Positions 43,000-50,499 of a stretch of DNA of 50,499 bases are shown one piece after another. The notes beneath the pieces were generated by a model that ran no database searches, was not told the DNA's origin, and worked only from the letters and a program-made list of their open reading frames with translations. Source of the stretch: a bacterium (GTDB taxonomy: Bacteria > Cyanobacteriota > Vampirovibrionia > Obscuribacterales > Obscuribacteraceae). The stretch spans positions 1-50,499 of the forward strand of contig JAGOSY010000031.1 of NCBI GenBank assembly GCA_018062085.1, read 5' to 3'. A program made the position numbers and the translations under genes. Every line of letters starts with the position of its first letter. Position 1 is the stretch's first letter.

Positions 43000-44421
43000 T
43001 TAATCGTTTTCTAGCGACAGCATGGCACTCTTGTATGCCATCACCGCTAGTGCTGCAGCCCGTCCTGATTCTTCGATAATTGGAGTTTTTAGGTTCAATT
43101 CTGAAAGTTCGTTGTGGAAGTTTCTTGTTATTCTCTCAAGGTCTGAACGCATTATGCGCACTTGCTTTTCTAGTGACTCAACTGATGAGAGTCTGATACT
43201 TTCAATGCGTTCGTTACTTCCCGCTGACGAGCGAGCAAACTCAGCTTCTGTTTGTTCTACCTGCCTGCGGAAAGTTTTAATTACTTCCGCGCCATGGGCG
43301 CGCAGTCTGCTGTTGAGCTTTTCGATTACCTCGGGGTTAGCTGACAAGCGATTGCCTGATACCATGAGATTGATTTTTGACTCTTGAGCAAGAGCCGCTT
43401 CGAACTTAATAAATAGTCTATCGATTTCGTCTGAAAGTTTGCCTTCAACTCGTCTGAGTGAGTTGTGCACAAGTTTTTGATTGACCGCCATTCTAGATTT
43501 GGCAGAAAAAGCTATTCTATTAATGTCGTCTTGTGCCGCAAGTAGCTTCTTCTCTACTTCGTTACTGTAGTCTTTTATAAAACGAGACTGTGATTCAAAA
43601 CTGCCCTGTTTGAAGCGGTCTTTCATGGCCAGCAATTGGGTTTGCCAGTGACTGATATGCTCATCTAAGACTTGGCTGTTGGTCTGTCTCGTTTCATCTA
43701 TTGTTTTGATACCGCGCACGGTCAGTGTCTGAATATCTTTGCTCGCAGCTTCAACAATTTCGCCCAGCTGCTTTTGTACCCCATCAATTTTTTCGTCAAA
43801 TTGACTGCTATACATAGCTAGATGGCCATCGACTTCGGCTTTCGATGACTCAATCACTGATTGAGCGGAATCGTCAATAGATTTAGCTTTATCGGACATT
43901 CCGTTTTCATAGCTCTGGCTTACTGTCTCCACTCGCTCTTTTCCTGAGCTAGAAAGTTCAGTAATGCGGGCAATACGTTCGCGACTGATCTCGTACAGGT
44001 CGGCATTGGGAACGTCGATAATTCCTGCTAAATCGTGCAATTGTTCTTCCATAATTTCGGTAAGAATGTCAGTTGCTTCTATAACTTTGTCGGCAAACCT
44101 TCTGCGGATAGCCGCAGCTCCGTGCATCAGGCGATCAACTTCAGCGGTTTCCAGAGCGCTTATTGTATCTAGAGTCTCATCGCGCTTAGCTTCTAGGTCG
44201 TTGCCGTGAGAATCGACAAGGTGTTCACTTTGTTGAATTATCTTGTCAAGCTGAAGCGCCAGGCTACTGTCTATACCCTCGCTGAACGCCTGCAGCTGGT
44301 CGAGACACACAGTGACAGTGCGTTCCAGTTCGGCGCTAGCCTTTTCTAGGGCTTCAATCATCAAATTGGCAGCTGATCCAAAACTTTCAGACCGATTCGC
44401 TTGAGAACTCTCCTCAGCCAT
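43000..44421 (-). CDS. coiled-coil protein, first gene of a three-gene locus
   Basis: 473 aa, cytoplasmic by absence of export signals, predicted to be almost wholly helical. It has Ser/Glu/Asp/Arg-rich heptads throughout ('MIEALEKASAELERTVTVCL', 'FKQGSFESQSRFIKDYSNEVEKKLL') and a small break near residue 325 ('GNRLSANPEVIEKLNSRLR'). The last 30 residues ('EESGRAAALAVMAYKSAML') are less charged and may form a cap. GGGGAA precedes the ATG. It begins 90 bases after the stop of lpdA on the same strand, with only a weak hairpin between, so it either has its own promoter or receives read-through from the dehydrogenase operon. Confidence 0.8.
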   Translation of the reverse strand: MAEESSQANRSESFGSAANLMIEALEKASAELERTVTVCLDQLQAFSEGIDSSLALQLDKIIQQSEHLVDSHGNDLEAKRDETLDTISALETAEVDRLMHGAAAIRRRFADKVIEATDILTEIMEEQLHDLAGIIDVPNADLYEISRERIARITELSSSGKERVETVSQSYENGMSDKAKSIDDSAQSVIESSKAEVDGHLAMYSSQFDEKIDGVQKQLGEIVEAASKDIQTLTVRGIKTIDETRQTNSQVLDEHISHWQTQLLAMKDRFKQGSFESQSRFIKDYSNEVEKKLLAAQDDINRIAFSAKSRMAVNQKLVHNSLRRVEGKLSDEIDRLFIKFEAALAQESKINLMVSGNRLSANPEVIEKLNSRLRAHGAEVIKTFRRQVEQTEAEFARSSAGSNERIESIRLSSVESLEKQVRIMRSDLERITRNFHNELSELNLKTPIIEESGRAAALAVMAYKSAMLSLEND

Positions 44422-44511
44422 CTATTCCCCTACTTCCTGTTTTCAGTACTACTTTAGTATCAGTCTAGCCAATTATGCCCCCTTTTTCAGGGCACTAAGC
44501 AACACTCTGAT

Positions 44512-45975
44512 TTAAGTTGAGCTGATTTGTTTTTCGCTGTCCTTTTTCGCCTGGCGATCCAGTCTAGACAAGGCAGACATGGCAGCTTCATTAAGTGTTT
44601 CAGAAAGTGTCGGATGTGGGTGAATGGCGACAGCCAAGTCTTCAAGTACTGCGCCCATCTCGATGGCGACCACGGCCTCTGAGATCAGATCCCCAGCTCT
44701 TGGTCCAACAATGCCAACGCCCAAGACCAGGCTGGTATTTGGGTCGAAGAGCACTTTTGTGGTTCCGTTGGTGTCGGCGATGGTCATGGCTCGACCAGAC
44801 GCTGACCACGGGAATTTGGCGGTGGAGAAACTGATATTTTTAGCTTTAGCTTCAGTTTCGGTCAGTCCGCACCAGGCTACTTCAGGTTCAGTGAAGACAA
44901 CGGCCGGCACACAGCGGTTGTCGTAGGCTGAAGGTTTGCCAGCTAAGACTTCTGCCGCTACATAAGCTTGTCTAATTGCCCGGTGGGCAAGCATTGGCTG
45001 GCCAGAGATATCACCGATTGAGAAGATGCGTTTATCTCTAGTGCGGCAGGTTTCGTCTGATAACACAAAGCCAAATTGATCAATTTCAACTTGGGTGGCT
45101 TCTAAGCCGATGCCGTCTGAATTGGGTCTTCGGCCAACAGAAATCAATACTTTATCAGCCGTTAGTTTTTCAGGAACGTCTTTACCAGTCACTTCTACTT
45201 CGACACCACTTTTGGTGACTGTAATATTGTTTACTTTTGTATTCAAATGGATAGCTTTGAAGCTCTCGCCAAGTTTATTGGCCAGTGGTCTAACTAGATC
45301 ACGGTCGGCGCCGGGCAGGAGACCTTCAGTCATTTCGACTACAGTTACTTCACTGCCGAGGGCGGCATAGACCGTTCCAAGTTCTAAGCCAATATAGCCG
45401 CCACCAATGACAATTAATTTCTTGGGGATATCGGCTAGATTCAGTGCCGTAGTGCTGTCTAACACTTTGTCGCTGTTGATGTCTTCTTCGTTTTTAAAGA
45501 GCTTCGGCAATTTAACTGGTCTAGAGCCAGTTGCCAGAATGCAGTGCTTGAACTTGATGCGCATGGCGCTCTCGCCAGGGCAATCAACTCTTACACTGCG
45601 TGAATCTTGGAAAGTCGCCTTGCCGTGCAGAATTTCTACACCAGCGCTCTTGCACATACCAACTATGCCTTGCGAGAGCTTGTCGATAACCCCTGTTTTC
45701 CAGGTGCGCAGCGCATCTACATCTATTTTAGGGGCGCCGAAACTAATGCCGATTTTGGCTGCATGTTTGGAAGAATCTATAACTTCAGCGGCATGGAGTA
45801 GCGCTTTTGAAGGGATGCAACCCATGTGCAGGCATACGCCACCAGGTTTTGGTGCAGCATCGATCAAAAGAGTTTTGATACCAAGTTCTGCTGCTCTTAA
45901 TGCTGCCGTGTAACCACCTGGGCCACCACCAATAACAGCAAGCTCAACTTCCTGAACCATCTCTCCTACGACCAT
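44512..45975 (-). CDS. lpdA: dihydrolipoamide dehydrogenase (E3)
   Basis: FAD enzyme that reoxidises the dihydrolipoyl group of E2 with NAD+. 487 aa. The FAD-binding 'VIGGGPGGYTAALRAAELG' starts near residue 14. The redox disulfide is Cys48-Cys53 in 'GGVCLHMGCIPSKALL'. The NAD fold 'LIVIGGGYIGLELGTVYAALGSEVTVVE' follows. The C-terminal 'AIHPHPTLSETLNEA' carries the His-Glu base pair of the partner subunit. AGGAGG precedes the ATG. It is the last gene of the 2-oxoacid dehydrogenase operon, 8 bases after the E2 stop. Confidence 0.97.
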   Translation of the reverse strand: MVVGEMVQEVELAVIGGGPGGYTAALRAAELGIKTLLIDAAPKPGGVCLHMGCIPSKALLHAAEVIDSSKHAAKIGISFGAPKIDVDALRTWKTGVIDKLSQGIVGMCKSAGVEILHGKATFQDSRSVRVDCPGESAMRIKFKHCILATGSRPVKLPKLFKNEEDINSDKVLDSTTALNLADIPKKLIVIGGGYIGLELGTVYAALGSEVTVVEMTEGLLPGADRDLVRPLANKLGESFKAIHLNTKVNNITVTKSGVEVEVTGKDVPEKLTADKVLISVGRRPNSDGIGLEATQVEIDQFGFVLSDETCRTRDKRIFSIGDISGQPMLAHRAIRQAYVAAEVLAGKPSAYDNRCVPAVVFTEPEVAWCGLTETEAKAKNISFSTAKFPWSASGRAMTIADTNGTTKVLFDPNTSLVLGVGIVGPRAGDLISEAVVAIEMGAVLEDLAVAIHPHPTLSETLNEAAMSALSRLDRQAKKDSEKQISST

Positions 45976-45983
45976 GTTGCCTC

Positions 45984-47384
45984 CTAGGCTTCTAAAATGA
46001 ATTTGAAGGGGTCTTCCAGTAATTTCACTACATGCTGCACAAAGTAGGCAGCTTCGGCACCATCGGCTAAGCGATGGTCAAACGACATTGCTAAAGGCAA
46101 TATTGTTCCTATTGCTATCTGGCCGTCTTTGACAATTGGTTTTTGGCTGGCCCGAGCCATGCCTAATATGGCAGCTTCAGGGAAGTTGACCATAGGCGAC
46201 ATACTGGTGCCACCTATGGCGCCAATATTGGTCAATGTGAACGTTCCACCTTGCAGGCGTTCTAGTTCAATTTTCCCCGATCTTGTTTTGGCGGCTATGT
46301 CAGAAAGTTCTGCGGCAATATCGTAGAAGCTCTTTTGGTCGACGTTCTTGATTACAGGCACGATTAGGCCACGGTCAGTAGCCACTGCTACCCCAATGTT
46401 GTAGTAGTGCTTAATTACTATTTCGCCGGTGTTTTCATCTAGGCTTGAATTGAACTGAGGATAGAGCTTAAGGGCACTAGCCAGAGCTTTGATGGTAAAC
46501 ACTGTAAGAGTTGGACGCACTTTGTTGTCGCCTGAGCGAGCGGCAAATTCTTTCTCGTATTTAGTGACCAAGCTTGATAGTTCAGTGACGTTGGCCTCAT
46601 CGAAGTGAGTAACGTGAGGGATGTGAGTCCAGGCTTGGGTCATATTCATGGCAATTTTGCGACGAATAGACTTTAGTGGCAAACGTTCGACATTGCCATA
46701 TTTAGCAAAATCAGGATATTCTACTGGCCCTGAATTCATGCCACCGAGGGCTGTTAGTGGTGTGGCATCAGCACTTGTGCCGCCATACTTATCTTTCATA
46801 GATGGCGATGTACTGGCAGCATTGGTTGCATTGGCAGAATTTTTTAGGTTGGCAGTGCCAGCATTTGGTTGAATTCTAGATTCAAGGGAGCCAGCAGCAT
46901 AGGCCATGACGTCTTCTTTTAAGACTCTACCGGCTGGCCCTGAAGGGTTAACTTGGTGCAGATCAATACCTAATTCACGTGCAAGTCTGCGGGTAGCTGG
47001 TGTGGCTGGCACTGGGCCAGTCAATACTTTTGTAGTTGGAGAGGCTGCCCCGTTGTTGCCCGCTGCCACTGCTTGCTTCACTGGTGCTGGCGCCTGAGCT
47101 GCTGTTGCGGCTGCCGATACTGCTGCTGGGGCCGCAGCACCTTTAGCAGCAATGTCATAGCCGATCATGACGCAGCCTACTTTTACCGTCTGGCCTTGGG
47201 CTACGTGAATTTTTGCCACCGCACCAGCATGCGGTGACGGAATTTCTACCACTGCTTTGTCGGTTTCAACTTCAAAGATGATCTGGTCTTCTTTTACCAT
47301 TTCGCCTTCTTTGACTTTGACTGCGATTATTTCTGCTTCGTGAATGCCTTCACCAAGGTCAGGCAATTTAAATTCAACCGTCAT
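45984..47384 (-). CDS. pdhC: 2-oxoacid dehydrogenase E2, dihydrolipoamide acyltransferase
   Basis: Core acyltransferase of the complex, 466 aa. One lipoyl domain (1-78) with the lipoylated Lys43 in 'ETDKAVVEI'. An Ala/Pro-rich linker follows, then a peripheral subunit-binding domain (about 127-166, 'ATPATRRLARELGIDLHQV'). After a second linker comes the catalytic domain, with active His437 in 'SFDHRLADG'. 'NIGVAVATDRGLIVPVIKNVD' is typical of both pyruvate and branched-chain E2, so the acyl substrate is not settled. AAAGGTGA precedes the ATG. It is 9 bases after the E1beta stop. Confidence 0.93.
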   Translation of the reverse strand: MTVEFKLPDLGEGIHEAEIIAVKVKEGEMVKEDQIIFEVETDKAVVEIPSPHAGAVAKIHVAQGQTVKVGCVMIGYDIAAKGAAAPAAVSAAATAAQAPAPVKQAVAAGNNGAASPTTKVLTGPVPATPATRRLARELGIDLHQVNPSGPAGRVLKEDVMAYAAGSLESRIQPNAGTANLKNSANATNAASTSPSMKDKYGGTSADATPLTALGGMNSGPVEYPDFAKYGNVERLPLKSIRRKIAMNMTQAWTHIPHVTHFDEANVTELSSLVTKYEKEFAARSGDNKVRPTLTVFTIKALASALKLYPQFNSSLDENTGEIVIKHYYNIGVAVATDRGLIVPVIKNVDQKSFYDIAAELSDIAAKTRSGKIELERLQGGTFTLTNIGAIGGTSMSPMVNFPEAAILGMARASQKPIVKDGQIAIGTILPLAMSFDHRLADGAEAAYFVQHVVKLLEDPFKFILEA

Positions 47385-47393
47385 AGTTCACCT

Positions 47394-48374
47394 TTAAAAA
47401 GAGAGTGTTTCGCGACTGGCTGCCAGTACGCGCTCTGGATCGGGCAAGAAGAAACGTTCTTTAGAGAAGTAAGGAATCGGCACATCGAAACCGGTTACTC
47501 GCTTAATTGGTGCCTCTAAGTAGAGCAGTGCTGCTTCGTTGATGCGAGCAACAACTTCTGCGCCAAGTCCGCAAGTTCTAGGGCCTTCGTGCACAACCAC
47601 AGCGCGACCAGTTTTCTTTACTGACTCAATAATGAGAGTGGCATCCATGGGTGAAATTGTCAGTAAGTCGATTACTTCAGCTTGCACGCCGTCTTCTTCT
47701 TCTAGCAGTTCGGCTGCTTCTAACGTTGGGCGTAGGCTGGCACCATATGAAATCAAAGTGATGTCTTTGCCTTTGCGTACAACTTGAGCCTGGCCAATGG
47801 GAAGTGTTTCCATGGCTTCTGGTACGTCTTCTTTGAACAATCTATAGATTGCTTTAGGCTCGTAGTAGATCACTGGGTCTGGATCTTGAATGGCACTATG
47901 AAGAAGGGCGCGAGCGTTTCTTGGGCCTGAAGGAATGACTACTTTCAAACCAGGAGTATGAGCATAGATTGCTTCGCGACTTTCAGAGTGGTGCTCAAGG
48001 GCGCGGATGCCACCACCATAAGGTGCGCGCATCACTACTGGTACAGTAACGCGGCCTCTAGTGCGGTTGCGGAAGCGTGAGGCATGACACTCAAGTTGAT
48101 GGAAGGCATAGTAGTCAAAACCAGAAAATTGCATTTCGCAAACTGGTCGCAGCCCGTAGATGGCCATGCCAATTGCTGTGCCCATGATGCCAGATTCAGC
48201 TAGGGGTGTATCGAGGACACGCTTGTCGCCAAACTTATGGTACAAACCTTCGGTGATGCGAAAAACACCTTCATCGGGGCCGACGTCTTCGCCCATGACG
48301 ATTACTTTTTCGTCTCTTTCCATTGCTTCGAAAAGGGCTAGGTTAATCGCCTTTGCCATATTCATTTGCGCCAT
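47394..48374 (-). CDS. pdhB: 2-oxoacid dehydrogenase E1 beta subunit
   Basis: With E1alpha forms the thiamine-diphosphate decarboxylase that acylates E2. 326 aa, the standard length. The transketolase-like pyrimidine-binding domain starts 'VIVMGEDVGPDEGVFRITEGL' and includes 'DTPLAESGIMGTAIGMA' with the cofactor-activating Glu. The C-terminal domain has 'LISYGASLRPTLEAAELLEEE' and 'TGRAVVVHEGPRTCGLGAEV'. The active-site neighbourhood is the same in the pyruvate and branched-chain groups. AGGAGA lies before the ATG. It follows the E1alpha stop by 40 bases. Confidence 0.95.
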   Translation of the reverse strand: MAQMNMAKAINLALFEAMERDEKVIVMGEDVGPDEGVFRITEGLYHKFGDKRVLDTPLAESGIMGTAIGMAIYGLRPVCEMQFSGFDYYAFHQLECHASRFRNRTRGRVTVPVVMRAPYGGGIRALEHHSESREAIYAHTPGLKVVIPSGPRNARALLHSAIQDPDPVIYYEPKAIYRLFKEDVPEAMETLPIGQAQVVRKGKDITLISYGASLRPTLEAAELLEEEDGVQAEVIDLLTISPMDATLIIESVKKTGRAVVVHEGPRTCGLGAEVVARINEAALLYLEAPIKRVTGFDVPIPYFSKERFFLPDPERVLAASRETLSF

Positions 48375-48414
48375 TGGTCATTCTCCTGAAATTTGTAAGC
48401 AAAAATATCTGGCT

Positions 48415-49551
48415 TTAGTGAGCGCTTGCTTTTTGCGGGCTGACACCAGAATTGGTGGAATTTTTTACTTGCTCTAAATGTTTCTTCAGCTCTTCCCGTT
48501 GCTCGTTCAAGTAAGGCGGAATATCGCTGTAGAGATAGTCGAACATGCTGAGTGGGTTGGCTAGCTCTTCGCTTTGAGCCATCTCTTCCACTTTGACGAT
48601 AGAAGCTTTGATCAATGTATCTAGCTCTTGCTCTAGTTCTTCAAGTTGCTTTTCAGTGTAGACACCTTTAGCCACTAGATATTTTTTGAAGCGAGCTAGT
48701 GGTTCGCGTTTTGTCCAAAGGGCGCACTCTTCATCACTGCGATAGCGTTTTGGATCATCGGCGGTGGTGTGAGGTGTGAAGCGATAAGTAAGACCTTCAA
48801 TTAAGGTCGGGCCTTCACCGCGCTTGGCTCTTTCAACAGCTTCGAGGGTGGCAACATAAACTGCCAGTACATCGTTGCCGTCTACACGAATACCAGGCAT
48901 GCCATAAGCAATTGCTCTTTGGGCAATTGTTTCATTGCGCATTTGTTTGGCAATTGGCACCGAGATTGCATATTGATTGTTGAGGCAGACAAAAACTACA
49001 GGGGCTTGATAGACCGAAGCAAAGTTCATCGCTTCGTGGGTATCGCCTTCAGATGAGGCACCATCGCCGAAGTAAGTCATGACGACGCTATTGTCGTTGC
49101 GCAACTTCATGGCCATTCCAAGCCCTGCAGCATGCAACAGTTGGCTGGCAATAGGCACGCACACTGGCAAATCGTTGACGCCTTCTGGTGGCATAGCGCC
49201 TTCTTCAAAACCATTCCAGTAAAGCAAGGTTGTTTCTATTGACCAACCGCGGAAGAGCAGACCAGCAAGTTCTCTGTAAGCAGGAACGTGCCAATCAGTT
49301 TTGCCTAGGTGGATGGCCGAACCCATCGAAATAGCTTCGTGACCAGAAGACTGAGGGAATGTCCCCATTCTTCCTTGTCTTTGCATCAAGAGCATGCGTT
49401 CGTCGGTGCGCCGAGCGAGCAGCATGTACTTGTACATGGTCTTCAATGTTTCAGGAGCAATTTTGGGCTCGAGAGCTTTATCGAGTTTGGCATCCTCATC
49501 TAGAATGGAGAGATACTCAATATTTGGAAGCTCGATCTTTGTTCTTGGCAT
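48415..49551 (-). CDS. pdhA: 2-oxoacid dehydrogenase E1 alpha subunit
   Basis: The thiamine-diphosphate-binding chain of E1. The frame runs to 49701, but the extra 50 residues match nothing, would start inside the inverted repeat region, and lack a Shine-Dalgarno. The ATG at 49551 gives 378 aa, aligning well in length with Bacillus PdhA ('KTMYKYMLLARRTDERMLLMQRQG'). The cofactor motif is 'YFGDGASSEGDTHEAMNFASVYQAPVVFVCLNN' near residue 165. 'TPHTTADDPKRYR' corresponds to the phosphorylation-loop region. First gene of the operon, divergent from lipA, which makes its E2 cofactor. It may be pyruvate or branched-chain specific; I favour pyruvate because of the lipA link. Confidence 0.92.
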   Translation of the reverse strand: MPRTKIELPNIEYLSILDEDAKLDKALEPKIAPETLKTMYKYMLLARRTDERMLLMQRQGRMGTFPQSSGHEAISMGSAIHLGKTDWHVPAYRELAGLLFRGWSIETTLLYWNGFEEGAMPPEGVNDLPVCVPIASQLLHAAGLGMAMKLRNDNSVVMTYFGDGASSEGDTHEAMNFASVYQAPVVFVCLNNQYAISVPIAKQMRNETIAQRAIAYGMPGIRVDGNDVLAVYVATLEAVERAKRGEGPTLIEGLTYRFTPHTTADDPKRYRSDEECALWTKREPLARFKKYLVAKGVYTEKQLEELEQELDTLIKASIVKVEEMAQSEELANPLSMFDYLYSDIPPYLNEQREELKKHLEQVKNSTNSGVSPQKASAH

Positions 49552-49702
49552 AGAATCCACTCTATTGTTTGATGCTGGGTGTGAAACTGGGGAAATTGGC
49601 TGAGCGGTCGTCTTTTGTAGTGTCAAAGAGCATAGCGATTGGCTCTGCGCGTTAACTTCTTCTACTTGACGATCCGTTACAGACCAGGCAAAGTATGTCA
49701 TA

Positions 49703-49723
49703 TATAGACCGTAGGGGTCTATA
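49703..49723. promoter_or_regulatory. perfect inverted repeat, candidate operator between lipA and pdhA
   Basis: TATAGACC (49703-49710) and GGTCTATA (49716-49723) are exact 8-bp arms around GTAGG. The site lies 60 bases before the lipA ATG and 150 bases before the preferred pdhA ATG. A TATAAA at 49720-49725 facing lipA overlaps the right arm. The position suits a repressor acting on both operons, like PdhR in other bacteria, although the sequence is not the PdhR consensus I recall. Confidence 0.55.
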
Positions 49724-49783
49724 AAGGTTTGTGGAAAATTCGCTTAATGGCGCACTCTTACAGAAAAATTCGTTGAAGCAAAT

Positions 49784-50499
49784 ATGAATCATAAAGTCTT
49801 TGTTGAGAAAGAAGAATCGCTGCCCAAGCCGCCCTGGCTCAAGGTTCGCCTGCCCACCGGAGAGCCGTACTGGCGCGTCAAAGAGCTGCTTGAGCAGCAT
49901 GATTTGCATACAGTTTGCGAGTCGGCGGCTTGCCCCAATCGCGGTGAGTGTTGGGCTCGGGGCACTGCCACTTTTATGATTTTGGGCAATGTCTGTACGC
50001 GAAGCTGTGGATTTTGTAATGTCATTACCGGTAAACCGACCGAGCTAGATTTAGAGGAACCAGCGCGTGTAGCTGAAGCAGTAAGTAAGCTTTCTCTTAA
50101 GTATGCTGTGATCACTTCAGTTAATCGCGATGAGTTGAAAGATGGCGGGGCTGCTGTCTGGGCTGAGACCATTAGGTCAGTTCGTGCTCTTAATCCTGAT
50201 ACTGCTATTGAAGTTCTCATTCCTGACTTCTGTTCTAATTGGCAAGCGCTTGATGTGGTCCTCGCTGCCCGCCCTGATGTGCTCAATCACAATATTGAAA
50301 CTGTTCCGCGCCTTTATTTAGAAGTGCGACCTCAAGGGCGCTACGACCGTTCGCTAGAAGTATTGGCGCGCTCTAAAAAAGCTGGTTTGACAACCAAGAG
50401 TGGTTTGATGATGGGCCTAGGAGAGCGCGACGAAGAAGTTTTAGAAGTGATGAAAGATTGGCGCAAAGCCGGGGTTGACTTGATTACCCTGGGTCAATA
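49784..50499 (+). CDS. lipA: lipoyl synthase, 3' end outside window
   Basis: Radical-SAM enzyme that inserts two sulfurs into the octanoyl group on E2 and GcvH. Only the first 238 codons are in the window, and the frame is open to the last base. The auxiliary-cluster cysteines are in 'VCESAACPNRGECWARG' near residues 44-55. The radical-SAM CxxxCxxC is 'CTRSCGFCN' near residues 70-78. 'VITSVNRDELKDGGA', 'EVLIPDF', 'NHNIETVPRLY' and 'KSGLMMGLGE' are all strongly conserved in LipA. The Shine-Dalgarno is weak. It is divergent from the 2-oxoacid dehydrogenase operon, which needs its product. Confidence 0.97.
   Translation, partial: MNHKVFVEKEESLPKPPWLKVRLPTGEPYWRVKELLEQHDLHTVCESAACPNRGECWARGTATFMILGNVCTRSCGFCNVITGKPTELDLEEPARVAEAVSKLSLKYAVITSVNRDELKDGGAAVWAETIRSVRALNPDTAIEVLIPDFCSNWQALDVVLAARPDVLNHNIETVPRLYLEVRPQGRYDRSLEVLARSKKAGLTTKSGLMMGLGERDEEVLEVMKDWRKAGVDLITLGQ

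Noticed and set aside
45407..45913. 168-codon plus-strand frame inside lpdA
   Set aside because: It lies wholly opposite a certain E3 gene and has no recognisable domain.
49552..49701. Longer E1 alpha start at 49701
   Set aside because: The extra 50 residues are not family-like, no Shine-Dalgarno precedes that ATG, and it would lie directly beside the inverted repeat; the ATG at 49551 matches the family N-terminus.
1..50499. CRISPR array, insertion sequence or transposase, rRNA
   Set aside because: I saw no spaced direct repeats, no DDE-type transposase frame with terminal inverted repeats, and no rRNA-like conserved blocks on either strand.

Overview
The window looks like chromosome of a diderm, heterotrophic, oxygen-using bacterium. 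Support for an outer membrane: a DUF2490-type beta-barrel protein, several Sec signal peptides and lipoproteins. Support for aerobic heterotrophy: a full pyruvate-type 2-oxoacid dehydrogenase operon, a three-histidine-box fatty acid desaturase, glutamate dehydrogenase and methylmalonate-semialdehyde dehydrogenase. There are no photosynthesis genes, yet one membrane gene resembles a family known to me from cyanobacteria and plastids (At5g03900-like). With moderate GC, large Ser/Thr kinases and an exported caspase-like protein, this is compatible with the non-photosynthetic cyanobacterial sister lineages (Melainabacteria/Obscuribacterales). That placement is an inference.

Layout. 0.3-7.4 kb: an exported helical-repeat protein, a hypothetical protein, L-serine dehydratase (minus), then an O-methyltransferase-asnS-exported glutamine-amidotransferase-like operon (plus) ending at a strong bidirectional terminator. 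7.4-14.3 kb: a polyproline lipoprotein, a membrane Ser/Thr kinase, a TPR/DUF4261-like protein with an MFS carrier, a Met/His-rich CpxP/Spy-like protein and a lipoprotein. 14.3-17.9 kb: a second membrane Ser/Thr kinase followed at once by an exported TPR-caspase protein. 17.9-22.1 kb: a 1086-residue protein colinear with plant methionine S-methyltransferase, followed by an SDR oxidoreductase. 22.1-23.4 kb: a small exported protein and a roughly 500-base stretch with decayed coding remnants. 23.4-29.4 kb: a minus-strand operon of glutamate dehydrogenase, OPT transporter, At5g03900-like membrane protein, MOSC protein and DUF2490 barrel. 29.5-35 kb: an AAA_28-type NTPase, a patatin, a desaturase, a small helical exported protein, a holin-like membrane protein and mmsA. 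35.1-37.1 kb: an exported Gly/Asn/Ser-rich protein and an ADP-ribosyltransferase-fold-like protein. 37.1-44.4 kb: three consecutive very long coiled-coil proteins. 44.5-49.6 kb: an E1alpha-E1beta-E2-E3 operon divergent from lipA, which is cut by the window end.

How they work together. LipA makes the lipoyl group that the E2 subunit carries, and a perfect inverted repeat lies in the shared divergent region of lipA and the dehydrogenase operon. Serine dehydratase, glutamate dehydrogenase, OPT peptide uptake and mmsA suggest growth on amino acids and peptides. The most unusual items are the plant-type methionine S-methyltransferase, the three-gene coiled-coil locus and the kinase-caspase pair.
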